DNA from: CAWUEZ02 sp963921355
Lineage (GTDB): Bacteria > Pseudomonadota > Alphaproteobacteria > Thalassobaculales > Thalassobaculaceae
NCBI GenBank assembly: GCA_963921355.3
Contig: OZ001190.1
Location: forward strand, 1,860,001-1,924,000
Length of the DNA: 64,000 bases
Reading direction: 5' to 3'
Of this stretch, positions 1 to 9,104 are shown piece by piece. The notes beneath the pieces were generated by a model. That model was not told the origin of the DNA. It worked only from the letters and a program-made list of their open reading frames with translations, and ran no database searches. How positions within the stretch are numbered: the first letter of the stretch is position 1; each line of letters begins with the position of its first letter. A program made the translations under genes and the position numbers.

Positions 1-1392
1 TACATCCGCGCCGGACGGGATGCCGGCCTCGATGTCGACCGGTTCGCGCCGCGCCTGTCGTTCTTCTGGGCGATCGGCATGAATTTCTTCATGGAGGTCG
101 CCAAGATGCGGGCGGCCCGGCTGTTGTGGGCCAAGCTGGTCAAGCAGTTCGACGCCAAGAACGACAAGTCGCTGTCCCTGCGCACCCACTGCCAGACCTC
201 GGGGTGGTCGCTGACCGCGCAGGACGTGTTCAACAACGTGACCCGCACCTGCGTCGAGGCTCTGGCGGCGACCCACGGCCATACCCAGTCGCTGCACACC
301 AACGCCCTCGACGAAGCGCTGGCGCTGCCGACCGACTTCTCGGCCCGGATCGCCCGCAACACCCAGCTTCTGATCGAGCAGGAGACCGGGACCACCCGGG
401 TCATCGATCCCTGGGGCGGGTCCTACTATGTCGAGCGGCTGACCCGCGATCTCGCCGAGAAGGCCTGGGAGCACATCCAGGAGGTCGAGAGCTACGGCGG
501 CATGGCCAAGGCGATCGAGGCCGGAATTCCGAAGATGCGGATCGAGGAGGCGGCGGCGCGCACCCAGGCGCGCATCGATGCCGGCCGGCAGACCATCGTC
601 GGCGTCAACAAGCACCGCATCGATGAGCCCGACAATCTGGAGATCCTGAAGATCGACAACGCCCGGGTGCGCCAGGGGCAGATCGACCAGCTCGCCCGGC
701 TGCGCGCCGAACGCGACCAGGGCGACGTGGAGGCCCGGCTCGCGGCGCTGACCCGCAGTGCGGAGACCGGCGACGGCAACCTGCTTGCGCTGGCGGTCGA
801 TGCCGCCCGGGCCAAGGCCACGGTCGGCGAGATCAGCACCGCGCTGGAAACCGTCTGGGGCCGGCACGTGGCGGAGGTCAAGGCGATCTCCGGGGTGTAT
901 TCCAAGGAAGTGGGAGAGACCGGCGTGATCGAACAGGTTCGCAAGCTGATCGCCGAGTTCGAGGAAGCCGACGGCCGTCGACCGCGGATTCTGATCGCCA
1001 AGATGGGCCAGGACGGTCACGACCGCGGCCAGAAGGTGATCGCCACAGCTTTCGCCGATCTCGGCTTTGACGTCGACATCGGGCCGTTGTTCCAGACGCC
1101 GGCCGAGGCCGCCCGTCAGGCGGTCGAGAACGACGTTCATGTGGTCGGCGCGTCGTCGCTCGCCGCCGGCCATCTGACGCTGGTGCCGGAACTGCGCCAG
1201 GAACTGGCCAAACTGGGACGCGAGGACATCATGGTGGTGGTCGGGGGCGTGATTCCGCCTCAGGACTACGAGGCGCTGCGCCAGGCCGGCGCGGCCGCGA
1301 TCTTCCCGCCGGGTACCGTGATCGCCGAGGCCGCGATCGACCTCCTGAAGAAGCTGATCGACACCTTTGGCGACGAAACCCGGGCGGCCTGA
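1..1392 (+). CDS. scpA: Methylmalonyl-CoA mutase large subunit (3' part)
   Basis: Adenosylcobalamin-dependent mutase that turns methylmalonyl-CoA into succinyl-CoA, the last step of propionyl-CoA assimilation in the cytoplasm. The frame is open from base 1, so the N-terminal part lies outside the window and 463 codons are visible. The end of the TIM barrel is seen in THCQTSGWSLT and DPWGGSYYVE. The last ~130 residues are the B12-binding domain with the DxHxxG motif in GQDGHDRGQK and the glycine-rich VVGGVIPPQDY segment. Its stop overlaps or abuts the meaB start, so the two are co-transcribed. Identification is secure; only the 5' end is missing. Confidence 0.96.
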   Translation, partial: YIRAGRDAGLDVDRFAPRLSFFWAIGMNFFMEVAKMRAARLLWAKLVKQFDAKNDKSLSLRTHCQTSGWSLTAQDVFNNVTRTCVEALAATHGHTQSLHTNALDEALALPTDFSARIARNTQLLIEQETGTTRVIDPWGGSYYVERLTRDLAEKAWEHIQEVESYGGMAKAIEAGIPKMRIEEAAARTQARIDAGRQTIVGVNKHRIDEPDNLEILKIDNARVRQGQIDQLARLRAERDQGDVEARLAALTRSAETGDGNLLALAVDAARAKATVGEISTALETVWGRHVAEVKAISGVYSKEVGETGVIEQVRKLIAEFEEADGRRPRILIAKMGQDGHDRGQKVIATAFADLGFDVDIGPLFQTPAEAARQAVENDVHVVGASSLAAGHLTLVPELRQELAKLGREDIMVVVGGVIPPQDYEALRQAGAAAIFPPGTVIAEAAIDLLKKLIDTFGDETRAA

Positions 1393-1399
1393 GGGCTTG

Positions 1400-2434
1400 G
1401 TGGCCGATTCCGCCGTGGATCCACCCCCGCCGGTCCCTCCGGTCCGGCGCCGCAGCCTGAGTGTCGACGAGTATGTCGATGGCGTGCTGTCCGGCGACCG
1501 GGCGGTTGTTGCCCGCGCGATCACTCTGGTGGAAAGCCGCAAGTCCGCCCACCGGGATCTCGCCCAGGAGATGCTGGTGCGCCTGCTGCCGCACGGCGGC
1601 AAGGCCCACCGGGTGGGCATCACCGGGGTGCCGGGGGTCGGCAAGTCGACTTTCATCGAGGCGCTGGGAACCCATCTGACCGATGTCGGCCATCGGGTCG
1701 CCGTCCTGGCGGTGGATCCGACCAGCGGGCGCACCGGCGGCTCGATTCTCGGCGACAAGACCCGAATGACCGATCTTGGGCAGGACCCGCGGGCGTTCAT
1801 CCGCCCCTCACCCTCGGCCGGGACCCTGGGCGGGGTGGCGCGGGCGACCCGCGAGAGCATGGTGGTCGTCGAGGCCGCCGGCTACGACGTGGTCCTGGTC
1901 GAGACCGTCGGCGTCGGCCAGAGCGAGGTGACGGTTGCCGATATGGTCGACCTGTTTCTGGTGCTGATGCTGCCGGGAGCCGGCGACGAACTCCAGGGCA
2001 TCAAGAAGGGCATCATCGAGATCGCCGATCTGCTGGTGATCAACAAGGCCGACGGTGATAACCGCGATCGCGCCGCCAAGGCGGCCCGCGAGTACAAGGC
2101 CGCCCTGCACATCATGCAGCCGGCGGATCCGGAATGGTCACCCCGGGTCCTGACCTGTTCGGCGCTGATCCGCCAGGGCATCGATGCGGTGTGGGACACC
2201 GTGCGCGAGCATCATCAGATTCTGGAGGCCGCCGGCTCCTTCGAGCGCAAACGCGCCGACCAGCAGGTGCGCTGGATGTGGGCCATGGTTCGCGACCGGC
2301 TGATCGGCGCGCTGGAGAACCATCCGTCGGTGCAGGAAGAGGCGCCCGCCCTGGCGGCGGCGGTCGCCGCCGGCGAGACCACTCCGGCGCTGGCAGCGGA
2401 ACGCCTGCTGGAGGTGTTCGATCGCCGCGGTTGA
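1400..2434 (+). CDS. meaB: Methylmalonyl-CoA mutase-associated GTPase MeaB
   Basis: P-loop GTPase of the G3E/ArgK family that loads and protects the cobalamin cofactor of methylmalonyl-CoA mutase, whose gene lies directly upstream. The Walker A motif GVPGVGKS is followed by AVDPTSGRTGGSILGDKTRM and the ETVGVGQSE switch; NKADGD is the NKxD guanine-specificity motif. I chose GTG at 1400, eight bases after the mutase stop. A TTG at 1367 in the same frame would add 11 residues and overlap scpA. Length (about 344 residues) fits the family. The gene ends six bases before a convergent acyl-CoA synthetase. Confidence 0.95.
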   Translation: MADSAVDPPPPVPPVRRRSLSVDEYVDGVLSGDRAVVARAITLVESRKSAHRDLAQEMLVRLLPHGGKAHRVGITGVPGVGKSTFIEALGTHLTDVGHRVAVLAVDPTSGRTGGSILGDKTRMTDLGQDPRAFIRPSPSAGTLGGVARATRESMVVVEAAGYDVVLVETVGVGQSEVTVADMVDLFLVLMLPGAGDELQGIKKGIIEIADLLVINKADGDNRDRAAKAAREYKAALHIMQPADPEWSPRVLTCSALIRQGIDAVWDTVREHHQILEAAGSFERKRADQQVRWMWAMVRDRLIGALENHPSVQEEAPALAAAVAAGETTPALAAERLLEVFDRRG

Positions 2435-2440
2435 AGCGGT

Positions 2441-4066
2441 CTAGGCCTGTTTCGCCTGTTCCCGCAGCACGAACTTCTGGACCTTGCCGGTGGAGGTTTT
2501 CGGCAGCTCGCCGAACACCACGGTCTTCGGGCATTTGAAGTGCGCCATGTTCTCGCGGGTGAAGGCGATGATGTCTTCGGCGGTGGCACTCGCGCCCGGC
2601 TTCAGGGTGATGAAGGCGCAGGGGGTCTCGCCCCACTTGTCGTCCGGCTTGGCGACGACGGCCGCCTCGAGCACCGCCGGGTGCTGGTATAGAACGCCTT
2701 CGACCTCGATCGTCGAGATGTTCTCGCCGCCGGAAATGATGATGTCCTTGGAGCGGTCCTTGAGCTCGATGTAGCCGTCCGGATGCATCACCCCGAGATC
2801 GCCGGAATGGAACCAGCCGTCGGCGAAGGCCTTGTCGCTGGCCGGCGGGTTCTTCAGGTAGCCCTTCATGACGACGTTGCCGCGCATCATGACCTCGCCC
2901 ATGGTCTCGCCATCGGCCGGTACCGCCTCCATGGTCTCGGGATCGGCGACGTAGAGCCCCTCGAGCGACGGATAGCGCACGCCCTGGCGTGATTTCAGGG
3001 AGGCCTGCTCGTCGATCGGCTTGACCGACCAGTCGTCATGCCAGGCGCAGACCACCGCCGGTCCGTACACCTCGGTCAGGCCGTAGACATGGGTCACGTC
3101 GATGCCGAGCCGTTCCATCCCGGCGAGGACGGCCGCGGGGGGCGGCGAGGCGGCGGTCATCATCTGGACCTGCTGGGGGAAGTCGCGGCGCGTGTCCTCG
3201 TCGGCGTTCAGCAGCATCGACATGACGATCGGCGCGCCGCACAGGTGGGTGACGCCTTCGTCCGCCATAGCATTGTTGATCGCGCCGGCCTCGACCTTGC
3301 GCAGGCACACGTGGGTCCCGGCCTGGGCGGTGATGGTCCAGGGGAAACACCAGCCGTTACAGTGGAACATCGGCAGGGTCCAGAGATAGATCGGGTGCAT
3401 CTTCATGCCCCAGACCAGGATGTTGCCGAGCGCGTTCAGGTAGGCGCCGCGGTGATGGTAGACCACGCCCTTGGGGTCGCCGGTGGTGCCCGAGGTGTAG
3501 TTCAGCGACAGCGCATCCCATTCGTCGGCCGGCCGCTGGCCCTCGAAGTCGGGATCGCCGCCGGCCAGGAAAGCCTCGTAGTCGGTGTCGCCCAGCCGTT
3601 TGCCGCCGGGCCCTTCGCTGTCGTCGACATCGATCACCAGGGGCTTGGATGTCGCCAGGGCCAGCGCCTCCTGCATCACCGGCGCAAACTCGGTGTCGGT
3701 GAGCAGGATCTTGGCCTCGCCATGGTCCAGGATGAAGGTGACCGTGGCCGCGTCCAGCCGGGTGTTGATCATGTTCAGCACGCCGCCCGCCATGGCGACG
3801 CCGTGGGCCGCCTCGACGGCCTCCGGCGTGTTGGTCAGCATGGCGGCGACGGTGTCGTTCTTGGCAATGCCGTTGGCCGCCAGGGCCGACGCGAGGCGGC
3901 GACAGCGCGCGGCGGTCTCGGCCCAGGTGTAGCGCCGCTTGCCGTGGGCGACGGCGAGCCGGTCGGGAAAGGTGGCGGCCGTGCGGTCGAGGAAACTCAA
4001 CGGCGTCAGCGGCACGTAGTTGGCGGCGGTCTTGTCGAGATCGGTTTCGTAGGGGTTGGCGGTCAT
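2441..4066 (-). CDS. Acyl-CoA synthetase (AMP-binding, DmdB-like)
   Basis: Member of the ANL adenylate-forming superfamily, 541 residues, which makes acyl-CoA from an acid, ATP and CoA. The P-loop YTSGTTGDPKGVVYHH, the A5-like segment HVYGLTEVYG, the hinge HSGDLGVMHPDGYIELKDR and the C-terminal catalytic lysine in STGKVQKF are all intact. The LPMFHCNGWCFPW segment matches the medium-chain/methylmercaptopropionate-CoA ligase (DmdB-like) branch. It sits between mutase/MeaB and PrpE, which suggests a short- or medium-chain acid feeding propionyl-CoA metabolism. The substrate is not decidable from sequence. It is transcribed divergently from prpE. Confidence 0.9.
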   Translation of the reverse strand: MTANPYETDLDKTAANYVPLTPLSFLDRTAATFPDRLAVAHGKRRYTWAETAARCRRLASALAANGIAKNDTVAAMLTNTPEAVEAAHGVAMAGGVLNMINTRLDAATVTFILDHGEAKILLTDTEFAPVMQEALALATSKPLVIDVDDSEGPGGKRLGDTDYEAFLAGGDPDFEGQRPADEWDALSLNYTSGTTGDPKGVVYHHRGAYLNALGNILVWGMKMHPIYLWTLPMFHCNGWCFPWTITAQAGTHVCLRKVEAGAINNAMADEGVTHLCGAPIVMSMLLNADEDTRRDFPQQVQMMTAASPPPAAVLAGMERLGIDVTHVYGLTEVYGPAVVCAWHDDWSVKPIDEQASLKSRQGVRYPSLEGLYVADPETMEAVPADGETMGEVMMRGNVVMKGYLKNPPASDKAFADGWFHSGDLGVMHPDGYIELKDRSKDIIISGGENISTIEVEGVLYQHPAVLEAAVVAKPDDKWGETPCAFITLKPGASATAEDIIAFTRENMAHFKCPKTVVFGELPKTSTGKVQKFVLREQAKQA

Positions 4067-4246
4067 GCGTCTCTCCGAACAGCGATTGAACCGTAGCCGC
4101 GCCCCTACCTCGGGGCAATGTTCTGGGTAACGTTCGCAGCACGGCCTGCGGCCGATATCGCGCTTAACAAGACCGAGGTTGGCGCCCTACAGTTCCCCCA
4201 AGCAACGCACGGACCGCACAAGCGGGTCAGCAGCAGGGAGGGAGCG

Positions 4247-6145
4247 ATGGGGCGGTTCGATGAGGTCTACGGGCGCTGGAAGGTCGATCCGCTGGGTTTC
4301 TGGACTGATGCCGCCGAACAGGTGGTGTGGACGAAGCGCTGGGACCGCGTGCTCGACGACGACAATCCGCCGTTCTATCGCTGGTTCGTCGGCGGCGAGA
4401 CCAACACCTGCTACAACGCCGTCGACCGCCATGTCGACGAAGGCCGGGGCGACCAGCCGGCGATCATCTACGACAGCCCGGTCACCGACACGGTCGACAC
4501 CCTGAGCTTCCGCGACCTGCAGGATCGCACGGCCCGGTTCGCCGGAGCCCTCGCCAAGCTCGGTGTCGGGTACGGCGACCGCGTCATCCTCTATATGCCG
4601 ATGATCCCCGAGGCGGTGATCGCCATGCTGGCCTGCGCGCGGATCGGCGCCATCCATTCCGTCGTGTTCGGCGGGTTCGCCGCCAAGGAACTGGCGACCC
4701 GGATCGACGATGCCGCGCCTAAAGTGATCGTCAGCGCCTCCTGCGGCATCGAGGGCCAGCGGGTCATCCCCTACAAGCCGCTGCTCGACGCCGCGATCGA
4801 CCTCGCGGCGCACAAGCCCGGCCACTGCATCATCAAGCAACGCCCGCAGATCGACGCCGAGATGACCGACGGCCGCGACATCCTGTGGGAGGACGCGGAG
4901 CGGGACGCGCCGGCGGCGGAGTGTGTACCGGTCAAGGCCGAGGATCCCGTCTACATCCTCTACACCTCGGGCACGACGGGAATCCCGAAGGGGGTCGTGC
5001 GGGCCACCGGCGGGCATCTGGTCACCCTGAAATGGACCATGTCGAACATCTACGGGATCGAGCCCGGAGATGTGTACTGGGCGGCGTCCGATGTCGGTTG
5101 GGTGGTCGGTCATTCCTACATCGTCTACGCCCCATTGTTCCATGGCTGCACGACGGTGGTGTACGAGGGTAAACCGGTCGGCACGCCCGACGCGGGCGCG
5201 TTCTGGCGGGTCATCAGCCAGCACAAGGTCAAGGGCATGTTCACCGCGCCGACGGCGCTCCGGGCGATCAAGAAGGAGGACCCGGACGGCAAGCTGCTGG
5301 CGCAGTACGACATGTCGAACTTCAAGGCCCAGTTCCTGGCCGGCGAACGCTGTGACCCTGACACCCTGAAATGGGCGCAGGACATGCTCAAGGTCCCGGT
5401 CATCGACAACTGGTGGCAGACCGAGACCGGATCGCCGATCGCCTCGAACTGCCTCGGCATCGAGCTTTTGCCCTTCAAGCCTGGCTCGCCGACCCGTCCG
5501 GTGCCGGGCTACGAGGTTCACGCTCTGTCGCCGGAAGGCGAGGAAATGCCGGCCGGCGAGATCGGCGCACTCGCGATCAAGCTGCCGATGGCGCCGGCGG
5601 CCCTGCCGACCCTGTGGAACAACGGCCAGCGCTTCGTCGACAGCTACATGGCGAAGTATCCCGGCTACTACCAGACCGGGGATGCCGGAATCGTCGATGA
5701 GGACGGCTACATCCACGTGATGTCGCGCACTGACGACATCATCAACGTGGCCGGCCACCGGCTGTCGACCGGCGGCATGGAGGAGGTGCTGGCCAGCCAC
5801 CGTGATGTCGCCGAGTGTGCGGTGATCGGGGTGGCGGACTCGCTCAAGGGACAGGTCCCGCTCGGCTTCCTGGTGCTGAAGGACGGGGTCAACCGCGAGG
5901 ACGAGGAGATCGTGCGCGAGGTCGTGCAGATGGTGCGCGAACGCATCGGCCCGGTGGCGGCGTTCAAGCAGGCGACGGTGGTCAACCGGCTGCCGAAGAC
6001 CCGGTCGGGCAAGATCCTGCGGGCCACCATGCAGAAAATCGCCGACAGCGAGCCGTTCAACATGCCGGCAACCATCGACGACCCGACCATTCTGGACGAG
6101 ATCGGGGAGTCGCTCGCCGGCATCGGCTACGCGCGCAAGGACTGA
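4247..6145 (+). CDS. prpE: Propionyl-CoA synthetase
   Basis: AMP-forming synthetase that activates propionate to propionyl-CoA (acetate may also be used), supplying the methylmalonyl-CoA mutase route encoded upstream. The N-terminal NTCYNAVDRHV block is typical of PrpE rather than Acs. The P-loop is YTSGTTGIPKGVVR, the NWWQTETGSPI block lines the acyl pocket, and RSGKILR carries the lysine that is acetylated in this family. ATG 4247 was chosen because it follows a GGGAGGGAG ribosome site and gives 632 residues, the family length; an earlier in-frame start would add about 43 residues lacking family similarity. The next gene begins three bases after the stop. Confidence 0.94.
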   Translation: MGRFDEVYGRWKVDPLGFWTDAAEQVVWTKRWDRVLDDDNPPFYRWFVGGETNTCYNAVDRHVDEGRGDQPAIIYDSPVTDTVDTLSFRDLQDRTARFAGALAKLGVGYGDRVILYMPMIPEAVIAMLACARIGAIHSVVFGGFAAKELATRIDDAAPKVIVSASCGIEGQRVIPYKPLLDAAIDLAAHKPGHCIIKQRPQIDAEMTDGRDILWEDAERDAPAAECVPVKAEDPVYILYTSGTTGIPKGVVRATGGHLVTLKWTMSNIYGIEPGDVYWAASDVGWVVGHSYIVYAPLFHGCTTVVYEGKPVGTPDAGAFWRVISQHKVKGMFTAPTALRAIKKEDPDGKLLAQYDMSNFKAQFLAGERCDPDTLKWAQDMLKVPVIDNWWQTETGSPIASNCLGIELLPFKPGSPTRPVPGYEVHALSPEGEEMPAGEIGALAIKLPMAPAALPTLWNNGQRFVDSYMAKYPGYYQTGDAGIVDEDGYIHVMSRTDDIINVAGHRLSTGGMEEVLASHRDVAECAVIGVADSLKGQVPLGFLVLKDGVNREDEEIVREVVQMVRERIGPVAAFKQATVVNRLPKTRSGKILRATMQKIADSEPFNMPATIDDPTILDEIGESLAGIGYARKD

Positions 6146-6148
6146 CCC

Positions 6149-6931
6149 GTGCGTTTGCAGGGCCAGGTGGCAGTGGTTACCGGCGGCGCCCGTGGTATCG
6201 GGGCCGCCATCGCCGCCAGGTTCGCGCGCGAAGGTGCGAAGGTCGTTGTCGCCGATGCCGACCCGATGGCGGGGGACGACGCGGTCGGTGCGATCCGGGA
6301 GGCTGGTGGTGAGGCCCGGTTCGTGGCCTGCGACGTCACCGATCGGTCCCAGATTGCAGCGGCGCTCGACCGCACGATCGAGGCCTATGGCGGGCTCGAC
6401 GTCGTCGTGGCGAATGCCGGGGTCATCCACAACACGCCGTTCCTTGAGCTCGACGATGCCACCTTCGCACGGGTTATGGACGTCAACGTCACCGGCGTGT
6501 TCCTGACCGGTCAGGAAGCGGCGCGGCGCATGGTGGCGCGGGGCACCGCCGGGCGGATCATCACCTTGGCGTCGGTGAACTCGGTGATCGCGCCGTTCGG
6601 CCTCACCGCCTACAACACCTCGAAAGGTGCCGTCGCCCAGCTGACCAAATCGATGGCCATCGAGCTGGCGGATTCCGGGATCCGGGTCAACGCCATCGGC
6701 CCTGGCAGCGTTGCCACCGACATGTTCCGGGCGGGAGTCCTGACCGATCCGCAGGCGATGGACCGGGTCGAGATGCGCACCCCGATGCGCCGGCCGGCCG
6801 ATCCGGACGAGATCGCCGGGATCGCGATGTTTCTGGCCATTGATGACAGCGCCTATGTCACCGGCCAGGTGATCTACGCCGATGGCGGCCGCCTGCCCCT
6901 CGCCCAGGTCATGCGACCGCGGCCGGAGTGA
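6149..6931 (+). CDS. SDR-family NAD(P)-dependent oxidoreductase
   Basis: Classical short-chain dehydrogenase of 260 residues with a Rossmann fold. The cofactor motif is TGGARGIG near residue 12, the structural NAG motif is in VVANAGVIHN, and the catalytic residues are Ser in TLASVNS and Tyr/Lys in YNTSKG. An aspartate in ADADP after strand 2 favours NAD over NADP. GTG 6149 starts three bases after prpE, so translational coupling is likely. The substrate is unknown; the position suggests a hydroxyacyl or related intermediate of propionate metabolism, but that is inference from context only. Confidence 0.85.
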   Translation: MRLQGQVAVVTGGARGIGAAIAARFAREGAKVVVADADPMAGDDAVGAIREAGGEARFVACDVTDRSQIAAALDRTIEAYGGLDVVVANAGVIHNTPFLELDDATFARVMDVNVTGVFLTGQEAARRMVARGTAGRIITLASVNSVIAPFGLTAYNTSKGAVAQLTKSMAIELADSGIRVNAIGPGSVATDMFRAGVLTDPQAMDRVEMRTPMRRPADPDEIAGIAMFLAIDDSAYVTGQVIYADGGRLPLAQVMRPRPE

Positions 6932-6935
6932 GGTC

Positions 6936-7058
6936 GCCCTTCGACACGCCCCGGCTCACCCCGGATTAAATCCGGGGCCGGGGCTGCTCAGGGCGAGGTC
7001 TGACAAAATGACCTCGCCCTGGGCAGCCCTGAATTCAATTCAGGGCGTGTCGAAGGGC
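6936..7058. repeat. 123-bp nested palindromic (cruciform) element
   Basis: A perfect 16-bp outer stem (6936-6951 with 7043-7058) encloses an inner 19-bp stem (6982-7000 with 7010-7028, one mismatch) around a 9-base loop. Two independent small hairpins lie in the arms: 6959-6977 and 7027-7045. It fills the gap between the SDR stop (four bases away) and the acetyltransferase leader. It probably is a REP/MITE-type intergenic element that may also stop transcription. No second copy was noticed in the window. Confidence 0.8.
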
Positions 7059-7148
7059 AATGCTTGGACCCGCTTGCCGTTCCAGATTGGCCCTACAGTT
7101 GCGCGCAATCAAAAGGCAAGGGTGGTGCCATCACTGCTGGAGCGCGCC

Positions 7149-7883
7149 ATGGCACATTGCATCAACGACCTCGGGCTGCCGATCGGACAGGCCCTGCCGG
7201 ACTGGACTGCCTGCCCGCGGCCGCCGAGGACGTCAATGGAAGGGCGGACCGTACGGCTCGAACCGCTCGATCCGGAGACCCATGGCGACGATCTTTGGGC
7301 GGCGTTCGCGACCGATGAGACCGGCCGGATGTGGACCTACCTGCCGGTCGGACCTTTTGCGGACCGCGCGGCTCTCGACGAGGCGCTGGCGACCTACGCG
7401 GCCAGCGCGGATCCGCTGTTCTTCACCGTGATCGATCAGGCGAGCGGGCGGGCGGTCGGGTTCGCAACCTACCTGCGGATCGATCCGCCCAACGGGGTGA
7501 TCGAAGTCGGGTTCATCACCTTCTCGCCCCTGCTGCAGCGGACCACCGGGTCAACCGAGGCGATGTTCCTGATGCTGGGTCGGGTTTTCGACGAGCTCGG
7601 CTATCGCCGCTACGAGTGGAAATGCAAAGCGCTCAACGCCCCGTCCCGGGCCGCTGCGGTGCGTCTCGGGTTCCAGTACGAGGGGCTGTTCCGTCAGGCG
7701 ATGGTGACCAAGGGGCACAACCGGGACACCGCCTGGTACTCGATCCTGGACAGCGAATGGCCGGCGTTGAAGACCGCCTATCAGGCGTGGCTGGATCCCG
7801 GGAACTTCGGTGCCGACGGCCAGCAGCGCCGCAGCCTGTCGGCGCTGATCGAAGATGCCAAATCGGTTACGGCAGCTCGCTGA
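7149..7883 (+). CDS. GNAT-family N-acetyltransferase (RimJ/RimL-like)
   Basis: Acetyl-CoA-dependent acetyltransferase of 244 residues. The N-terminus GRTVRLEPLDPETHGDDLW is the usual start of RimJ/RimL-like GNATs. The region around VIEVGFITFSPLLQRTTGSTEA corresponds to the beta4/pyrophosphate-binding segment, and NAPSRAAAVRLGFQYEG is the conserved late motif. ATG 7149 gives an N-terminus (INDLGLPIGQ, then a Pro-rich linker) of the kind common in this subgroup. Substrate unknown. Its 3' end overlaps the convergent trcR gene by 17 bases. Confidence 0.85.
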   Translation: MAHCINDLGLPIGQALPDWTACPRPPRTSMEGRTVRLEPLDPETHGDDLWAAFATDETGRMWTYLPVGPFADRAALDEALATYAASADPLFFTVIDQASGRAVGFATYLRIDPPNGVIEVGFITFSPLLQRTTGSTEAMFLMLGRVFDELGYRRYEWKCKALNAPSRAAAVRLGFQYEGLFRQAMVTKGHNRDTAWYSILDSEWPALKTAYQAWLDPGNFGADGQQRRSLSALIEDAKSVTAAR

Positions 7884-8433
7884 TCGACTCGAGTTGCTCC
7901 TCCGGCGGAACCTTGCGGCCACCGGCCTTCTCGATCGCGGCGTCCAGGTCCTTCTGGCTGCACAGGCCGAGGAACACCGGATGGCGCGGCGTGATGTGCG
8001 GCGAGTTCCAGTGGGTGCGGTCACGGACCTTGTTGATCGTGTCCTTCGTCGTGCCGACGAGGCGCGCGATCTGGGAGTCCTTGAGCTCCTCATGGTGCTT
8101 CAGCAACCAGGCGATGGCGTCGGGCTTGTCGCCGCGCTTGGCCACCGGGACGTATTTCGGCCCCTTGGTCCGGTCGGCCGGCTTCGGCAGATTGGACTTG
8201 GCCATGGCCAGACGGGCGTCCGGGTCGCCCTGGCAGCGGTCGATCTCCTCGCGGGTCACCTGACCGTTCTGAATCGGATCGAAGCCCTGGATGCCGCCGC
8301 TGACCTCGCCGTCGGCGATGGCCTGAACCTCGAGCACGTGCAATTCGCAGAAAGCGGCGATCTGCTCGAAGGTCAGCGACGTGTTGTCGATCAGCCAGAC
8401 GGCGGTCGCCTTCGGCATGAGCGGTTGCGCCAT
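7867..8433 (-). CDS. trcR: Cell-cycle transcriptional regulator TrcR (DUF1013)
   Basis: 188-residue protein of the DUF1013 family, which is restricted largely to Alphaproteobacteria and named TrcR after the Caulobacter cell-cycle regulator. The N-terminal half (PKATAVWLIDNTSLTFEQIA) and the central AKRGDKPDAIAWLLKHHEEL are conserved. A helix-turn-helix-like stretch follows: DSQIARLVGTTKDTINKVRD. The C-terminus (QKDLDAAIEKAG) is typical. It is transcribed divergently from the DUF1192 gene, with a plausible promoter between them. Confidence 0.88.
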   Translation of the reverse strand: MAQPLMPKATAVWLIDNTSLTFEQIAAFCELHVLEVQAIADGEVSGGIQGFDPIQNGQVTREEIDRCQGDPDARLAMAKSNLPKPADRTKGPKYVPVAKRGDKPDAIAWLLKHHEELKDSQIARLVGTTKDTINKVRDRTHWNSPHITPRHPVFLGLCSQKDLDAAIEKAGGRKVPPEEQLESISELP

Positions 8434-8589
8434 TGTAGTCCCTCTCCTCGGGCGTCGCGTCGTATTCCTCGTCGACGGCCCTTCAGGTGTCTCTTGTTAC
8501 GGGTTATCGTCGTTATATAGAGCCCGGCGCGAAACACGCAAACGCATTGTGACGCCGGACATGGCGTCGCATCACCGCTGGAGGGCGAC

Positions 8590-8775
8590 ATGATCGACCT
8601 GGAAGAACTGGAACCCGGAAAGCGCCCGAAAAAGCCCCGGGATCTGTCGAGATGGAACATCGAGGACCTGGAAGACTACATCCAGGCGATGGAGGCCGAG
8701 ATCGAGCGGGCGCGGGCCATGATCGAACAGAAGAACGGGGTGGCGGACGCGGCCAACGCGCTTTTCAAGTCGTGA
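8590..8775 (+). CDS. DUF1192-family small protein
   Basis: A 61-residue acidic protein. The core DLSRWNIEDLEDYIQAMEAE followed by a heptad-like helix to about residue 48 and a C-terminal ADAANALFKS match the DUF1192 family, which is common beside DUF1013 genes in Alphaproteobacteria. A GGAGGG ribosome site lies about six bases upstream of the ATG. No catalytic residues are visible; a short coiled-coil adaptor is the simplest reading. Function unknown. Confidence 0.82.
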   Translation: MIDLEELEPGKRPKKPRDLSRWNIEDLEDYIQAMEAEIERARAMIEQKNGVADAANALFKS

Positions 8776-9104
8776 TCACCGTGGTTCCGATCGCGTGTTT
8801 TTGACGGATTCTGCATCGGTGCGTCAAATGTCGACTTGACGTTGTTGCGGCACCTCGATAGCGTCCCTCCCAAGCAAGTTGGGCAGGGAGCTCACAGCGA
8901 AAGATTCGGGCGGGGTCGCGCGGGCGCGGCCCCGTAACCGTTTGAGCTAACAGTGTTTTTTCTCGCAATGACCGAACAGCCTGTCCGCCGCTTAACGCGC
9001 TCGGCGAAGCGGCTGCGCTGGGTCGTGTCAAAGGGTCGGCGATTGACGTAGTGTGCCGGAAATTCCGGCGGTTCTTCGCGGCCGGCACACAAGGAGGGGA
9101 TCAG
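8776..9104 (+). other. 329-bp intergenic/leader region upstream of metY
   Basis: No gene is seen. The hexamer TTGACG occurs at 8801 and 8836 and again at 9043, and its inverse CGTCAA at 8822, forming an inverted pair with the first. A strong hairpin spans 8864-8889 (10 bp with one bulged base), a GC-rich hairpin spans 8913-8934, and six T residues follow at 8956-8961. A last hairpin (9051-9059 with 9082-9090) ends just before the AAGGAGGGG ribosome site of metY. This could be a regulatory leader or a short ncRNA; I could not match it to a SAM riboswitch class. Confidence 0.45.

Noticed and set aside
4187..6430. 747-codon open frame antisense to prpE
   Set aside because: Fully covered by a secure gene with all family motifs; the antisense frame is Arg/His/Asp-rich, as expected from GC-rich third positions, and has no recognisable domain.
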